Source: Acinetobacter bohemicus ANC 3994
Lineage (GTDB): Bacteria > Pseudomonadota > Gammaproteobacteria > Pseudomonadales > Moraxellaceae
Assembly (NCBI RefSeq): GCF_000367925.1
Contig: NZ_KB849175.1
Span: forward strand, 445,046-509,045
DNA length: 64,000 nt
Reading direction: 5' to 3'
The translations under genes and the position numbers were made by a program. The notes under the pieces were generated by a model. It was not told where the DNA came from. It saw nothing but the letters and a program-made list of their open reading frames with translations, and did not search any database. Numbering within the stretch: the first letter of the stretch is position 1; each line of letters begins with the position of its first letter. Shown one piece after another: positions 30,633 through 39,593 of the stretch.

Positions 30633-31643
30633 TTATTCGCCCCCTAAAGAACATTCAAAATTGGTTCGCTCTACCGTACAACGGGCTTTTTTCAGCACTG
30701 TCATCATCGATGCATCATAAATACCTTGCTTGGTTAATTCGATGCGACCATCTCTTAATAACTTTTGATATTTTTCTTTTTCTTCTTTGGATAATTGCAT
30801 GCGATATTTCGCAGGAATCCCCTCTTCTAAACGTTTCACCATCGCAAATTGACGCGGCAATTGTTTAATAAACCAATCTCTCGATTGAATGCCCAAATTG
30901 CTTGGAAATTTTTCGGTATTAAAAATTAAATCGGCCGTCACATTCAGCACTGGAAAGTTAAACAGCGCGCCATTCGCGCCTAAACCTTTATCCATTTCTA
31001 AGGGTTTAAATGCATAAGCGGGTGCACCGACCATCTCAACTTGCCCTTTATTAAACTTACTCACAAAATCTGAAACATCTGACAAAACAGGAGTCGCACC
31101 CACTCGTTTGACCATGGCAATTTGTGCTTTATCATATTCTAAAACGGCAAATTTTTTCCCTGTCGCTTTTTCAATCGTATTGATATTGCGATCTTTCACA
31201 AAAATATATGCAGGTCCAATTTGCCCAATACCACCAACTTCATATTGCACATTATCAATGGTTGTTTTTAATCGCTTAATATTTCTTTTGTCGAGCACAT
31301 AAATAATAGCTTTATGCGCAATCGCATTACTGGGAACACCGCCTAAAGCATCAATAGAACCTGCAAATTTATTATATGCACGGGCCCGCATGGTGGTCAT
31401 ATAAATGGCATCACATTTACCATTTTTAAAATCATTATCTGCTTTTTCTTCGTTTTGATAGGCAATTAATCGGACATCTGCATTCCATCCTTTTGCAGCG
31501 AGTGCCCACTCCTCCATCATTTTATAAGATTCACCTGCTTTGCCGAGCAAATCAAACACACAGATATCTTGTTTTGCTTGAGCCAAACTGGAAAAACTCA
31601 ATAACAGTCCCGTAGAGACCAGCCAAATTCCTTTTTTCATCAT
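30633..31643 (-). CDS. AdeT1/2-family (DUF6091) periplasmic binding protein, paralogue 3
   Basis: A 336-residue exported protein, first in transcription order of the triplet. Signal peptide MMKKGIWLVSTGLLLSFSS, cleaved after AQA before KQDICVFDLLGKAGES. It shares with paralogue 2 the GKCDAIYMTTMRARAYN, SIDALGGVPSNAIAH, GQVEMVGAPAYAFKPLEM and ECSLGGE blocks. Either of two adjacent ATGs (31643, 31640) may be used; AAGGA spacing favours the second slightly. No terminator separates it from paralogue 2, so some readthrough is possible across the 234-bp gap. Confidence 0.82.
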   Translation of the reverse strand: MMKKGIWLVSTGLLLSFSSLAQAKQDICVFDLLGKAGESYKMMEEWALAAKGWNADVRLIAYQNEEKADNDFKNGKCDAIYMTTMRARAYNKFAGSIDALGGVPSNAIAHKAIIYVLDKRNIKRLKTTIDNVQYEVGGIGQIGPAYIFVKDRNINTIEKATGKKFAVLEYDKAQIAMVKRVGATPVLSDVSDFVSKFNKGQVEMVGAPAYAFKPLEMDKGLGANGALFNFPVLNVTADLIFNTEKFPSNLGIQSRDWFIKQLPRQFAMVKRLEEGIPAKYRMQLSKEEKEKYQKLLRDGRIELTKQGIYDASMMTVLKKARCTVERTNFECSLGGE

Positions 31644-31877
31644 CTTTCCTTATTGTTTTTCAATGACTCCTCTAAAAATAACTATAGTGTTGTTTTAAGG
31701 GCAAAAATAGAGCTTTGATTTCATTTCTGACGAAAGGTTATTTTTTAAACAACTTGTCACATTTTTATTTATTTACACAAAGAACCCGCTTTATCCAAGA
31801 ATAATGTCTCAGATTTTTTCTTTTCTGAGTCGCTTCCTTTAGAATACGTCCACCATTCTTCTCATTTAGATATTTCA

Positions 31878-33812
31878 ATGATTCAGTTAGATCAACTTTC
31901 TATACGTCGCGGTGGACGTGTTTTATTTCAAAAAGCATCCATGCAGCTACATCCAGGATGGAAAATTGGCTTAACAGGCGTCAATGGTGCAGGAAAATCA
32001 ACCTTATTCTCTGCCCTCTTAGGCGGCATGGAGTCTGATGGTGGTTCTTTAACCCGCCCTGCGGTGTGGACCATTGCCCATATGGCACAAGAAATCAAAG
32101 CCTTAGAGATGAAAGCCATTGATTTTGTTTTGTCTGGTGATGAAGAATATTGGGACATTCAGAACAAATTAGATCATCCTGACAGCTTAAGTGATGATGA
32201 ATTGGCGCATTTATATGGTCGCTTTGATGAGATTAATGGCTATTCAGCATCTTCTAAAGCATCGCAACTGATGGCCGGTTTAGGTTTCTTTGAACATCAA
32301 TCACAACTTGATGTTTCAAGCTTCTCGGGCGGTTGGCGTATGCGTCTGAACCTTGCGCGTACCCTCATGAGCCGTTCAGATTTATTACTGCTTGATGAAC
32401 CCACCAACCATTTAGACTTAGATGCCATTCTTTGGTTAGAAGATTGGTTGAAAGCCTACGAAGGCACCTTGGTTCTGATTTCACATGACCGTGATTTCTT
32501 AGATGCTATTACCGACCATATTTTACATATCGAAAATCAAGAACTGATTTTATATACCGGTAACTATTCGACTTTCGAACGTACCCGTAGTGAGCGTTTA
32601 GCACAACAACAACAAGCCTACGAAAAGCAATTAGAAACACGCGCACATTTGCAAAAATATATCGACCGCTTTAAAGCGCAAGCCACCAAAGCCAAACAAG
32701 CGCAAAGCCGGATTAAACAACTGGAACGTATGCAGGAACTTTCTGCTGCCCATGTTGATACGCCGTTTACCTTTAGTTTCCGTGAACCGACGAAAATGAG
32801 TTCACCTTTACTTGAACTTGAAAATGCCGATATTGGTTACGGTGAAAAACTGATTGTGACCAATGTGAGTCTACAAATCACCCCGACCAGCCGGATTGGT
32901 TTACTGGGAATGAATGGCGCAGGTAAATCAACCCTGATTAAATCACTGGTTGGCGATTTAAAATTATTGCAAGGGACGCGTAAAGATTCTGAACTGCTGA
33001 ATATTGGTTATTTTGCCCAGCATCAAATGGATGCTTTGGATGGTAATGCCAGCCCAATGTTGCAATTGGCACGCATTGCCGATCGAAAAATCAGTGAAGC
33101 GAGCTTACGTTCTTTCTTAGGCAGCTTTGGTTTTAGTGGCGAACGTATGGACACGCCAAGTGAAAGTTTCTCGGGTGGTGAACGAGCGCGTTTGGCTTTA
33201 GCGCTAATTGTATGGCAACGTCCAAACGTGTTAATTCTGGACGAACCAACCAACCATTTAGACTTAGATATGCGTCATGCGCTAACGATGGCACTGCAAG
33301 ATTTTGAGGGTGCGGTGGTTCTGGTTTCACATGAACGCCAACTCATTGCTTCAGTCTGTGACGAGTTGATCTTGGTTCATGCAGGTCAAAGTCGTGAATT
33401 TGATGGTGACTTAACCGCTTATGCAGAATGGTTACGTCAAGCCCGTATCGACATGATGAAGAATGGCCAACAACCTTCCGCGCCAGTTCAGTCACAAGTT
33501 GAAGTGAAAACCACTATTTCTAAACTGGATAAAGAGGCTCAACGTAAAGAAGCGGCACGTAATCGTGAGCTAAGTCGTCCAATTCGTAAAAATATTGAAA
33601 AAAACGAAGTTCAGATTGCCAAAGTTCAGCCACGCTTAGCAGAAATTGAAGTTTTATTGGGTAATACTGCCCTCTATGAAGCAAACCGTAAGGATGATTT
33701 GCTAAAACTGATGAATGAACAGACTGAATTAAAAGCCAAATTAGCACAGGCTGAAGAGCAAATGCTTGAATTAATGATGGAATTGGAAGAACTGGAAAGC
33801 TCTTTCGGATAA
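31878..33812 (+). CDS. yheS: ABC-F family ATPase YheS-like
   Basis: A 644-residue soluble protein with two ABC ATPase domains and no membrane part. Domain 1: Walker A GVNGAGKSTL, signature FSGGWRMRLNLARTL, Walker B LLLLDEPTNHLDLD. Domain 2: GMNGAGKSTLI, FSGGERARLALAL, LILDEPTNHLDLD. A charged linker (P-site tRNA interaction motif region, SRIKQLERMQELSAAH) lies between, and a C-terminal coiled coil of about 100 residues follows. Sequence and length match E. coli YheS, a ribosome-binding translation factor, rather than Uup or EttA. Confidence 0.9.
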   Translation: MIQLDQLSIRRGGRVLFQKASMQLHPGWKIGLTGVNGAGKSTLFSALLGGMESDGGSLTRPAVWTIAHMAQEIKALEMKAIDFVLSGDEEYWDIQNKLDHPDSLSDDELAHLYGRFDEINGYSASSKASQLMAGLGFFEHQSQLDVSSFSGGWRMRLNLARTLMSRSDLLLLDEPTNHLDLDAILWLEDWLKAYEGTLVLISHDRDFLDAITDHILHIENQELILYTGNYSTFERTRSERLAQQQQAYEKQLETRAHLQKYIDRFKAQATKAKQAQSRIKQLERMQELSAAHVDTPFTFSFREPTKMSSPLLELENADIGYGEKLIVTNVSLQITPTSRIGLLGMNGAGKSTLIKSLVGDLKLLQGTRKDSELLNIGYFAQHQMDALDGNASPMLQLARIADRKISEASLRSFLGSFGFSGERMDTPSESFSGGERARLALALIVWQRPNVLILDEPTNHLDLDMRHALTMALQDFEGAVVLVSHERQLIASVCDELILVHAGQSREFDGDLTAYAEWLRQARIDMMKNGQQPSAPVQSQVEVKTTISKLDKEAQRKEAARNRELSRPIRKNIEKNEVQIAKVQPRLAEIEVLLGNTALYEANRKDDLLKLMNEQTELKAKLAQAEEQMLELMMELEELESSFG

Positions 33813-33858
33813 GCCAAAATTAACTCTTAAGTAAAACTACAATAATGCTTATTTTATC

Positions 33859-33900
33859 ATCGCAGTACAATTTTCAACCCGTACTGCGATTTTTTAATTT
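33859..33900 (+). terminator. Intrinsic terminator of yheS
   Basis: ATCGCAGTAC and GTACTGCGAT arms with a 12-base loop, then TTTTT. Confidence 0.9.
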
Positions 33901-33973
33901 TACTACACAATACTTTTATCCTGATTTCAAGCAGTAGATCTTTAGCATAATTTAAAATCATCAACCCCGACAC

Positions 33974-34165
33974 TTTAAATTCAAACTCCATGTTTAAATT
34001 TAAATGGTTGCCCTACAACAGTCAAAACCAGTTTGAATTTAAAAATAAAAACCCAATTTAAGCTGTGGATAAATAACGTTCCACATGCATATTAAACAAG
34101 AATAACCCTCTAAGAAAACTTATCCACATGTGAATACTCAAATAAAAGCAGCTTTTTTATCCACT
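33974..34165. repeat. TTTRAATTYAAA motifs plus DnaA boxes (gap left of gyrB)
   Basis: Three copies of the 12-mer: TTTAAATTCAAA 33974-33985, TTTAAATTTAAA 33993-34004, TTTGAATTTAAA 34032-34043. They are followed by TGTGGATAA 34064-34072, TTATCCACA 34120-34128 and TTATCCACT 34157-34165, which are DnaA-box matches. Nothing in the 378-bp gap between yheS and the interrupted gene is coding. Confidence 0.7.
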
Positions 34166-34190
34166 TCAATCAGCATTTAAATGCAGTTTT

Positions 34191-34556
34191 TTAGTTTAAA
34201 AATCTAAGTTCTCTAATTTTCCAAGTCCCTTGATTGCCCCATAATTCCTGAATTTTCTTTTGATTTTCCAGACCAATAAGAACTTTACAGTGCGTTAAAT
34301 GTCGATCAAATTCGAACTCTTCAAATTCTATGGCTGGTTTTTGCGGTTTCCACACTCCATTTTTCACAGCATGTGCAATACGTTCATAACGGGTCAAATT
34401 ACTTTCTACACGCCCTTCTTGCTCATACACCACTTTAAAATCTGCATGCTCATATTAAGCCAACAGATCAAAATTACCGGTAAAAAATGCATTCACCCAG
34501 ATATCTCGAATCTTTTCCAGCTGATTGTCCATCGTGCTAACCTCGTCATATTGCAT
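34191..34556 (-). pseudogene. NTF2/SnoaL-like gene interrupted by in-frame TAA
   Basis: From ATG 34556 the frame reads MQYDEVSTMDNQLEKIRDIW to NAFFTGNFDLLA, then a TAA at 34455-34457, and continues in the same frame as YEHADFKVVYEQEGRVESN to RELRFLN and a normal stop at 34191. The intact product would be 121 residues. The arrangement (helical start, then beta-sheet segments with HCKVLIGL) suggests a small NTF2-like fold, which is an inference. One substitution separates it from an intact gene, so loss is recent or the stop is a sequencing error. Confidence 0.7.
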
Positions 34557-34653
34557 AATGATGCCCTCTGTTTAAAAGCATCATGACAGAGGAATAAGTC
34601 ATTTTAATAAAAAATATGCTTAAAATTTAATCATATTTAAATAAAAATGGCAT

Positions 34654-34682
34654 TAAAAAAGCATCCCGAAGGATGCTTTTTA
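34654..34682 (-). terminator. Intrinsic terminator of gyrB
   Basis: AAAAAGCATCC-CGAA-GGATGCTTTTT, 20 bp after the gyrB stop codon on the minus strand. Confidence 0.92.
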
Positions 34683-34702
34683 CAACTGAACTCATCAACA
34701 CA

Positions 34703-37174
34703 TTAAGCGTCAATATCCGCATTTAAAGCATTTTCTTCAATGAAGGCACGACGTGGTTCCACATCATCTCCCATCAAACAAGAGAACATACGATCCGCTT
34801 CAATCGCATCATTAATGGTGACTTGCAACATATTACGGTTTTCAGGATCCATGGTGGTTTCCCAAAGCTGTTCCGCGTTCATCTCACCCAAACCTTTATA
34901 GCGCTGGATCATCATGCCACGACGCGAGTCGGATAAAATATGTTGCCAAACTTGATGGAAAGTGGCGACATGAATTTTACGCTCACCTTTTTGTAAATAA
35001 GCGCCATCTTCAAGCAATGTGAACCAACTCTTCGAATTTTGCAGTAAACGCTTGTATTCACTTGAAGCCAATAATCCAGAATCAAGCAAATAATGATGCG
35101 GCAAGTTATGTACATAGACCGTTACACGTGGCCAATAATGCGTCACTTTTTCACCATCTGCATGCTCTTTTTCAAAAGCTTCTAAGGTGATTTCAGGACG
35201 CAAACTTGGTTGGTGTTGTTCAATTGCTGCACGCAACTGTTCAGACCATTGTTTTACATAATCTTCATCATGATTTTGATCAAGTTTAAATGCATCCAAA
35301 CCAAGCAAACCATCTAGCAAGCTTGCAGGATAACGCAGCGTTAAACGATTTAAACTTTTTTGTGAAGTTTGATAATCAGCAATCACTTTAGCCAAAGATT
35401 CACCACGAATGGCTGGAGCTTCGCTACTTACATGCAGTTCAAGCTCATCAATCGCATTCGAAATAAGATAGGTTTCTAAAGCATCATTATCTTTAAGATA
35501 TTGCTCTTGCTTACCTTTTTTCAACTTATACAACGGTGGCTGTGCAATATAGATATAACCACGTTCCACAAGTTCTGGCATTTGACGGAAGAAGAAGGTC
35601 AACAGGAGCGTACGAATGTGCGAACCATCGACGTCGGCATCAGTCATGATAATGATTTTGTGATAACGCAATTTATCAGGATTGTATTCCTCACGACCAA
35701 TACCACAACCCAATGCAGTAATCAGCGTGCCCACTTCTTGCGATGAAATCATTTTGTCAAAACGCGCACGTTCTACATTTAAGATTTTACCTTTAAGCGG
35801 CAGAATAGCTTGCATCTTACGGTTACGACCCTGTTTTGCAGAACCGCCTGCCGAGTCACCTTCGACCAAGTAGAGTTCAGACAATGCTGGATCTTTTTCT
35901 TGGCAATCCGCCAGTTTACCAGGCAGACCAGCAATATCTAATGCACTCTTACGACGTGTCATTTCACGTGCTTTACGCGCAGCATCACGTGCACGCGCAG
36001 CATCAATAATTTTGCCGGCAATCGATTTGGCTGCTTGTGGATTTTCTAAAAGATATTCAGAAAAAGACTTGTTCATCGCCTGCTCTACAGCAGTTTTCAC
36101 TTCACTGGAAACCAATTTTTCTTTGGTTTGTGATGAGAATTTTGGATCAGGCACTTTCACTGAAACAATTGCTGTTAAACCTTCACGGGCATCATCACCT
36201 GTGACAGCAACTTTTTCTTTCTTGAGAATATTTTCACTATCAAGATACTGGTTTAAACCCCGTGTTAACGCGGCACGGAAACCGGCTAAATGCGTACCAC
36301 CATCTTTTTGTGGGATGTTATTGGTAAAGCAACGGACATTTTCTTGATAAGTATCATTCCACTGCAATGCTACTTCAACAGTAATCCCTGTTTCCACAAC
36401 TTCACTGGTAAAATGAAAAATCTCATTTAAGTGGGTTTTACCTTGATTGATATATTTTACAAATTCAGACAAACCACCTTCATAATCAAATACATGTTCA
36501 GCATTGATACGTTCATCACGTAACACAATACGAACCCCTGCGTTTAAGAATGAAAGTTCACGCAAACGACGCGCTAAAATATCAACATTGAAAATCGTTT
36601 GAGAGAAAGTTAATTCACTCGGATAGAAACGAACGGTCGTTCCAGACTCAGTGGTTTCACCAATTTCACGTAATTTATAAACTGGATCGCCATGATGATA
36701 TTCTTGTTCAAAAACTTTACCAGCACGACGAATATTCAGTAATAATTTACTCGACAAGGCATTTACAACAGAAACACCTACCCCGTGTAAACCACCGGAA
36801 ACTTTATAGCTATTATCATCAAACTTACCGCCAGCATGCAAAATGGTTAAAATCACTTCAGCGGCAGATACCCCTTCTTCAGGGTGAATATCCGTTGGAA
36901 TCCCACGACCGTTATCTGCAACACTTACAGACTCATCTTCATGGATGGTGACTAAGATTTCATCACAGTGCCCCGCCAAGGCTTCATCGATGGCATTATC
37001 CACCACCTCGAACACCATGTGGTGTAAGCCTGAACCATCGTCCGTATCACCAATATACATACCTGGACGCTTACGAACAGCATCTAGGCCACGTAATACT
37101 TTGATACTAGAGGAATCATAAGCCTTTTCATTGGTTTGTTCTGTTTGAGAAGCAGCTTGATCTTCTGAACTCAT
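34703..37174 (-). CDS. gyrB: DNA gyrase subunit B
   Basis: An 823-residue ATPase subunit of gyrase. GHKL ATPase motifs: EVVDNAIDEALAGH, DNGRGIPTDIH, GGLHGVGVSVVNAL. TOPRIM domain: VEGDSAGGSAKQGRNR and MTDADVDGSHIRTLLL, then the gammaproteobacterial insert of about 170 residues before the tail (IQRYKGLGEMNAEQLW). It follows recF by 53 bp at the end of the dnaA-dnaN-recF-gyrB block. Confidence 0.98.
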   Translation of the reverse strand: MSSEDQAASQTEQTNEKAYDSSSIKVLRGLDAVRKRPGMYIGDTDDGSGLHHMVFEVVDNAIDEALAGHCDEILVTIHEDESVSVADNGRGIPTDIHPEEGVSAAEVILTILHAGGKFDDNSYKVSGGLHGVGVSVVNALSSKLLLNIRRAGKVFEQEYHHGDPVYKLREIGETTESGTTVRFYPSELTFSQTIFNVDILARRLRELSFLNAGVRIVLRDERINAEHVFDYEGGLSEFVKYINQGKTHLNEIFHFTSEVVETGITVEVALQWNDTYQENVRCFTNNIPQKDGGTHLAGFRAALTRGLNQYLDSENILKKEKVAVTGDDAREGLTAIVSVKVPDPKFSSQTKEKLVSSEVKTAVEQAMNKSFSEYLLENPQAAKSIAGKIIDAARARDAARKAREMTRRKSALDIAGLPGKLADCQEKDPALSELYLVEGDSAGGSAKQGRNRKMQAILPLKGKILNVERARFDKMISSQEVGTLITALGCGIGREEYNPDKLRYHKIIIMTDADVDGSHIRTLLLTFFFRQMPELVERGYIYIAQPPLYKLKKGKQEQYLKDNDALETYLISNAIDELELHVSSEAPAIRGESLAKVIADYQTSQKSLNRLTLRYPASLLDGLLGLDAFKLDQNHDEDYVKQWSEQLRAAIEQHQPSLRPEITLEAFEKEHADGEKVTHYWPRVTVYVHNLPHHYLLDSGLLASSEYKRLLQNSKSWFTLLEDGAYLQKGERKIHVATFHQVWQHILSDSRRGMMIQRYKGLGEMNAEQLWETTMDPENRNMLQVTINDAIEADRMFSCLMGDDVEPRRAFIEENALNADIDA

Positions 37175-37227
37175 GGTTTCTCCCTAGTGAAATAAAGGTC
37201 TATCCAAAGATGGGTAAAATCTAAAAA

Positions 37228-38310
37228 CTATTGCACAACAACTTGAACTTGACCGTTTTCAACATTGAATAATTGATAAGAAATAGACAAATCATGTAAA
37301 TGTTTTTTTACTGATTCATGCTCTAAAGTGGTAATAAAAACTTGACTACCTAGCTGGCTCAATCGCTCAATTAATCGTCGCTGTGCGGTTAAATCTAATT
37401 CTGCTGTCAGATCATCTAATAATACCACAGTTTCCTTATTACAGGCATGCAGCATTGCAATCTGTGACAGTTTTAAGGCCATAATCAGCAGCTTTTTTTG
37501 CCCTCGTGAAAGCACCACGTCAGCATCGCCTAGCATTGTTTTTAAACGTAAATCTGCACGATGTGGGCCATATTCGGTATAACGTCGATCGACGTCTTTC
37601 TGATGATGTACGGTTAAGTCATTCAGCAAGCCCAGTTCGGTATGAAAGCCCGGACTATATTCCAATTGCACTTCTACATCAGGCAATAAATGCTTTAAAT
37701 CCTGCTCAAAATACACTTTCCATTGCTCGACGATTCCACTGCGCTGTGAATGCAACATCTCGCCATATTCCCCCAACATTTTGTTCCACGGTTCCAATTC
37801 ATTCAGACTGATGTTTCGTCTCGATTTCAACAAACTGTTGCGTTGTTTTAAAGCCCGAGAATAATATTGCCAGGCATGATAAAATTCAGGTTCCACGTGG
37901 AACATCAACCAGTCGATTAATTGTCGACGTGGTTTCGCGCCATGGTCAATAATATCGGTGCTTTGTGGGTCGATGTGTTGCAAAGGCAGAATTTTAGCCA
38001 ACTGTCCTTGAGTGGCAATATGATCGCCATTGACTTTAATCAGTTGCTCACCTGACAGTAATTTTTGCATACCAATTTTTTCAGTGGCAGATTGTGCAAA
38101 AACAATGGCATTGGCTGTTTCATTTTGAATATAGTTTTTCGGGATATGGGTCCGGAAAGAACGCCCTGTTGCCAATAAATGAATGGCTTCAAGAATAGAG
38201 GTTTTCCCAGAACCATTGGGTCCATAAAAGACATTAAACGGCTGCAACTCTTGGAGTGCAACCGCTTTTAAGTTTCGAACACGTTCTATATTTAAACGCG
38301 TGATATGCAT
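37228..38310 (-). CDS. recF: DNA replication and repair protein RecF
   Basis: A 360-residue SMC-like ATPase that loads RecA at gaps. Walker A FYGPNGSGKTSILEA (residues about 28-42), signature LSRGQKKLLIMALKL, Walker B TVVLLDDLTAELD. It starts 27 bp after dnaN. A parS-like palindrome lies within the coding sequence at 37889-37904. Confidence 0.97.
   Translation of the reverse strand: MHITRLNIERVRNLKAVALQELQPFNVFYGPNGSGKTSILEAIHLLATGRSFRTHIPKNYIQNETANAIVFAQSATEKIGMQKLLSGEQLIKVNGDHIATQGQLAKILPLQHIDPQSTDIIDHGAKPRRQLIDWLMFHVEPEFYHAWQYYSRALKQRNSLLKSRRNISLNELEPWNKMLGEYGEMLHSQRSGIVEQWKVYFEQDLKHLLPDVEVQLEYSPGFHTELGLLNDLTVHHQKDVDRRYTEYGPHRADLRLKTMLGDADVVLSRGQKKLLIMALKLSQIAMLHACNKETVVLLDDLTAELDLTAQRRLIERLSQLGSQVFITTLEHESVKKHLHDLSISYQLFNVENGQVQVVVQ
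37889..37904. promoter_or_regulatory. parS: parS-like palindrome inside recF
   Basis: GGTTCCACGTGGAACA; the inner 14 bases GTTCCACGTGGAAC are a perfect palindrome. It matches the form of parS seen in pseudomonads (TGTTCCACGTGGAACA) at 15 of 16 positions. It lies 3 kb from oriC. Confidence 0.7.
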
Positions 38311-38337
38311 CGTTTGATCTTGTCAAAAATCTGCAAA

Positions 38338-39483
38338 TTAAACACGCATTGGCATCACAACATAGGTTTGATCCTGTTGTGCTGGATCATGCACCAAGAC
38401 CGATTGGTTGGCTTCAGTCATGGTCATTGATACATCATCACCATCTAAAGCCCCCAATACATCCAATAAATATTGCGCATTAAATGACATTTCCATCGGT
38501 GCATCAGCATATTGAATGGCTAAATCTTCAATCGCCTCATCTTGTTCTGGGTTATTGGCACGAAGCTGCAAACAGTCCGCACCAAAGTTTAAAAACACAC
38601 CACGTAATTTTTCATTACTTAAAATGGCAACACGTTGCAGCGACTGTTTAAAGACATCATGTGCAATCAATACATTTTTATCACCACCACGTGGAATCAC
38701 ACGGCGGTAATCCGGGAATTTTCCATCAATTAATTTAGTGGTAAAACGAACGGTGATACTGCCTTGTTCTTTGTCACGACTCGGGATACTAATCGTCACA
38801 TTTAATAATTCACGACCAATCAGTAAAGACAATTGCTCGTCTTCAATGCTCAGTAAGCGTTGTAATTCAGCAACCGCTTTTCGTGGAACAATCGCTTGAA
38901 TGGCTTGAGTCGCAGTTGACGTTGCTGCGGTTTCACATAATGCTAAACGATGACCATCTGTAGTCACTGCACGAAGTTGATTTTGATCAATTTCAAGCAA
39001 TGTACCGGTTAAATAAAAACGTACATCTTGCACCGCCATCGCAAAAGCGGTTTTCTCAAACAAGCGTTTTAATTCGCGCTGAGTTACCGTAACTTGCGTA
39101 CCTTGAGCATTTTCAGTGCTCAATAGCGGATAATCTTCAGCTGGGAGTGTTCCCAACACAAAACGGCTATTGCCCGATTTTAAAATACAACGATCTTCAG
39201 TAATTTGTAGATCAATCAATGCAGCACTAGGTAACGATTTACAGATGTCCATCAATTTACGTGCAGGAACAGTTGTCTCACCCACTTGTAAACATGCACC
39301 CTCAGCCAAATGGGTGCTGGCAACCAATTCTACTTCTAAATCTGAGCCGGTAATGGTTAACGATTCGGTGCTGACTTGAATTTTGACATTAGATAAAATG
39401 TTTAAAGTATGGCGACGTTCAACCGCTCCTACGACATGTGATAGAACATTAAGTAAGCTTTCTTTCGCGATTTTCAAACGCAC
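38338..39483 (-). CDS. dnaN: DNA polymerase III sliding clamp (beta subunit)
   Basis: A 381-residue clamp, three topologically equal domains; starts RLKIAKESLLNVLSHVVGAV after GTG and ends VVMPMRV. I take the GTG at 39483, not the ATG at 39501, because the family begins with MRLKIAKE-type sequence and length then fits. NSRFVLGTLPAEDYPLL and TDGHRLALCE are typical conserved blocks. Second gene of the dnaA block; 110 bp separate it from dnaA, with a stem-loop between. Confidence 0.97.
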   Translation of the reverse strand: MRLKIAKESLLNVLSHVVGAVERRHTLNILSNVKIQVSTESLTITGSDLEVELVASTHLAEGACLQVGETTVPARKLMDICKSLPSAALIDLQITEDRCILKSGNSRFVLGTLPAEDYPLLSTENAQGTQVTVTQRELKRLFEKTAFAMAVQDVRFYLTGTLLEIDQNQLRAVTTDGHRLALCETAATSTATQAIQAIVPRKAVAELQRLLSIEDEQLSLLIGRELLNVTISIPSRDKEQGSITVRFTTKLIDGKFPDYRRVIPRGGDKNVLIAHDVFKQSLQRVAILSNEKLRGVFLNFGADCLQLRANNPEQDEAIEDLAIQYADAPMEMSFNAQYLLDVLGALDGDDVSMTMTEANQSVLVHDPAQQDQTYVVMPMRV

Positions 39484-39544
39484 GGCATATTCCTCTAACA
39501 ACTGAAGATTTCAGGTCAATTAACTAATTTTTTAGCAGTGTACT

Positions 39545-39565
39545 ATGCGGCAGAATATGCCGCAT
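39545..39565. other. Stem-loop between dnaA and dnaN
   Basis: Perfect 8-bp arms ATGCGGCA and TGCCGCAT around GAATA, without a T-run. It could be a weak attenuator or a processing site between the two genes. Confidence 0.4.
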
Positions 39566-39593
39566 TGCAAGAATAGAATTTGATCAAAACAGA

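Noticed and set aside
34191..34433. 80-codon gene starting at 34433
   Set aside because: The frame continues upstream past a single TAA to a better start with protein-like sequence, so it is the second half of an interrupted gene.
34299..34586. 95-codon plus-strand frame
   Set aside because: Antisense to the interrupted gene; no domain or start signal.
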